Shown piece after piece: positions 14,226 through 15,813 of a stretch of 15,813 nt of DNA. The position numbers and the translations under genes were made by a program. Location of the stretch: assembly GCA_030598425.1 (NCBI GenBank), contig JAUVPY010000011.1, positions 1-15,813 of the forward strand. Direction: 5' to 3'. Every line of letters begins with the position of its first letter. The first letter of the stretch is position 1. Below the pieces are notes generated by a model. It was given only the letters and a program-made list of their open reading frames with translations, was not told the DNA's origin and ran no database searches. The DNA is from Anaerolineae bacterium (GTDB lineage Bacteria; Chloroflexota; Anaerolineae; 4572-78; NAK82).

Positions 14226-15293
14226 GTGCCGATACAACTGTCCACCGACACGCAGACCGTTCTCAATCACAGAACTTGGGACACGTATGTTGCCAACCAC
14301 CCGGCAGGACATTTGCTCCAAACTTGGGCCTGGGGTGACCTGAAGGCACGCTTCGGCTGGCGGGTTGTACGCTTGGCATTAGTTGAAGACGGAAAGATCG
14401 TATCAGGCGCCCAGGTCCTCTTTCGACCGGTCCCTCCTGTTTTTAACCTGGCCTACGTCCCAAAAGGCCCTCTGGTAGATTGGACCGACGGTACCCAGGT
14501 TGACACGCTGCTGGCGGGTCTGCGTCGCCTATGCCGCTCGCAGCGCAGCGCTTTCCTAAAGATTGAACCGCACGCCTCCGACGATGATGCCCTGCGGGAC
14601 ACCATTAGCCAGTACGGCGGTGCCACCTCTCAGTTCACCGTCCAACCTCCCCGTACAATCGTGGTGGACATCACGCCCCCAGAGGAAGCCATCCTGGCCG
14701 CTATGAAGCAGAAAACCCGGTACAATATCCGGTTAGCTATGCGAAAGGGAGTTACTGTAAGACCCGGGACCGCCGATGACTTGCCGACCTTTTACCGTCT
14801 GATGCAGATTACGGGCCAGCGCGACCACTTCGGCATCCACGGTCTGGACTATTTTAGCACCATTCTCGAGCTGTTCGGCCCAAAACGGGCCGCACTGCTG
14901 CTGGCTGAGGTCCAAGATGAGCCCGTAGCGGGACTGATGGTCTTGGCCCATCGTCCCACGGCCTATTATCTGTATGGCGCATCAAGTGATTCCCATCGGG
15001 ATAGGATGCCTACCTATCTCCTGCAATGGGAGGCAATGCGCTGGGCCAGAGCAAATAGTTGTCAGAACTACGATTTGTGGGGCATCCCTGACGCTGACGA
15101 AGAAACGCTTGAAGCCGAATTCGTTGCCCATAGTCGTGACACATCAGGTCTCTGGGGTGTTTACCGCTTCAAACGTGGCTTTGGCGGTCGGGTGACACGG
15201 GCTGTAGGCACCTTCGATTTCGTGTACAATCGCCCCCTCTATTGGGTTTATCGACAGTGGACGGCCCGCCGCCAAATGGGGATGCTGACGTGA
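14226..15293 (+). CDS. FemAB/FemX-like aminoacyltransferase (peptidoglycan bridge type), copy 1
   Basis: This is a predicted GNAT-fold transferase of the FemAB family. Members add amino acids from aminoacyl-tRNA to the peptidoglycan stem peptide on lipid II, and some relatives modify other acceptors. Starting at GTG 14226 gives 355 residues, about the family length. HLLQTWAWGDLKARFGW (29-45), AYVPKGPLVDW (76-86) and AFLKIEP (109-115) belong to the first GNAT-like domain. MKQKTRYNIRLAMRKGV (160-176) is the typical link into the second domain, which includes AYYLYGAS (246-253), YLLQWEAMRWA (264-274), YDLWGIPD (282-289) and the C-terminal YRFKRGFGGR (313-322). ATG at 14187 (368 residues) is an alternative start. 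The second copy overlaps its stop codon by four bases. No transmembrane segment is seen, so it is cytoplasmic. The family is clear. The acceptor and amino acid are not known. Confidence 0.9.
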   Translation: MPIQLSTDTQTVLNHRTWDTYVANHPAGHLLQTWAWGDLKARFGWRVVRLALVEDGKIVSGAQVLFRPVPPVFNLAYVPKGPLVDWTDGTQVDTLLAGLRRLCRSQRSAFLKIEPHASDDDALRDTISQYGGATSQFTVQPPRTIVVDITPPEEAILAAMKQKTRYNIRLAMRKGVTVRPGTADDLPTFYRLMQITGQRDHFGIHGLDYFSTILELFGPKRAALLLAEVQDEPVAGLMVLAHRPTAYYLYGASSDSHRDRMPTYLLQWEAMRWARANSCQNYDLWGIPDADEETLEAEFVAHSRDTSGLWGVYRFKRGFGGRVTRAVGTFDFVYNRPLYWVYRQWTARRQMGMLT

Positions 15294-15813
15294 CTATTCG
15301 CACCAGACAGGTCACAGACCGATCCATCTGGGACGAAGCGCTAACATCGCTGCCCGAACCTCACGTTCTCCAAACGTGGGACTGGGGTGATTTTAAGAGC
15401 CGTTGGGGCTGGCAGCCCGCGCGTTTGCTGTTTGAGAGAGAGGACCGGCCGATAGCCGCTGCTCAGATCCTGCAGCGCCGGCTGCGGCGAACGCCCTTCT
15501 CCGTGATCTACGTGCCAAAAGGCCCGACGCTGGACTACGATGACACACAGCTCTTGGCCGAAGTCCTCGCAGCTTTGGAGCAACAGGCCAATCGGCAACG
15601 CACCCTATTTATAAAAATAGACCCCGACGTGTGGCGGGGCTATGGCACCGAAGTCTCGCTCCCGTTACCAAGGGCTAAAACCGTCCTTGAAACACTTGCG
15701 AAACGCGGCTGGCGCCAATCGGCGGAGCAGATTCAATTTAAGAACACGCATATAATAGATCTTAGGGCTGACGAGGATGAGCTATTGGCCAACATGAAGG
15801 CCAAGACACGCTA
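15290..15813 (+). CDS. FemAB/FemX-like aminoacyltransferase, copy 2 (3' partial)
   Basis: This is a second FemAB-family protein, cut by the right edge after 174 codons. It starts with GTG at 15290, overlapping the TGA of the first copy by four bases (GTGA), which indicates coupled translation and a shared transcript. It aligns along its whole visible length with copy 1: HVLQTWDWGDFKSRWGW with HLLQTWAWGDLKARFGW, IYVPKGPTLDY with AYVPKGPLVDW, LFIKIDP with AFLKIEP, and ANMKAKTR at the window end with AAMKQKTR. The two are diverged, so this is an old duplication. Paired Fem proteins commonly add successive residues to a cross-bridge, which may be the reason for the pair. That is an inference. Confidence 0.9.
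   Translation, partial: MTIRTRQVTDRSIWDEALTSLPEPHVLQTWDWGDFKSRWGWQPARLLFEREDRPIAAAQILQRRLRRTPFSVIYVPKGPTLDYDDTQLLAEVLAALEQQANRQRTLFIKIDPDVWRGYGTEVSLPLPRAKTVLETLAKRGWRQSAEQIQFKNTHIIDLRADEDELLANMKAKTR

Noticed and set aside
1..15813. tRNA, rRNA, CRISPR array, insertion sequence or attachment site
   Set aside because: The intergenic regions are short and contain no cloverleaf, spaced direct repeats, transposase motifs or terminal inverted repeats that I can support.

Overview
The window looks like a chromosomal segment from a free-living bacterium of moderate GC content. It is most likely a Chloroflexota (Anaerolineae-like) genome, but that is an inference from gene content: a mostly co-directional nuo membrane block, DUF3048/YerB-type lipoproteins, a Zincin_1-type mini-metallopeptidase, tandem FemAB-like proteins, and strong Shine-Dalgarno sites with frequent GTG/TTG starts. 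I see no marker gene that settles the taxon. I found no tRNA, rRNA, CRISPR array, transposase or phage gene.

Left part (1-3764, minus strand): a tightly spaced string read right to left. It holds a DUF3048 lipoprotein with a Pro/Thr-rich linker, a 130-residue zincin-like metallopeptidase, a lipoprotein resembling branched-chain amino acid (type 1 periplasmic) binding proteins but with no transporter genes beside it, and the N-terminal two thirds of a GT4/GT5-like glycosyltransferase that runs off the left edge. Gaps are 32 bases or less, or the genes overlap, so this looks like one operon. Just upstream of DUF3048 is a 33-codon open frame that would encode a single hydrophobic helix.

Middle part (3923-5594, minus strand): a four-helix membrane protein with a degenerate GGDEF-like domain, then a short-form bacterial sugar transferase (phosphoglycosyl transferase), closed by a clear rho-independent terminator. 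An intergenic region of about 320 bases follows. It contains the terminator of the nuo operon and a 9-bp inverted repeat.

Right part (5847-14079, minus strand): a complex I operon in the order nuoA-nuoH-nuoJ-nuoK-nuoL-nuoM-nuoN. All seven membrane-arm subunits are present and look intact. None of the peripheral-arm genes (nuoB, C, D, E, F, G, I) is in the cluster: nuoA is followed directly by nuoH, and nuoH by nuoJ. Two tandem promoter-like sites with the same -35 hexamer and the same 17-base spacer lie upstream, and a hairpin terminator with seven T residues lies downstream. The products should assemble as the proton-pumping membrane arm, so the electron-input module must be encoded elsewhere, or the arm serves another electron-input module.

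Far right (14113-15813, plus strand): divergent from nuo, two overlapping tandem genes encode FemAB/FemX-like aminoacyltransferase paralogues (GNAT fold). The second is cut by the window edge. With the glycosyltransferases and lipoproteins on the left, the non-respiratory part of the window is dominated by cell-envelope functions. The best candidate for something unusual is the membrane-only nuo operon, together with a His/Asp-rich insertion in NuoL.
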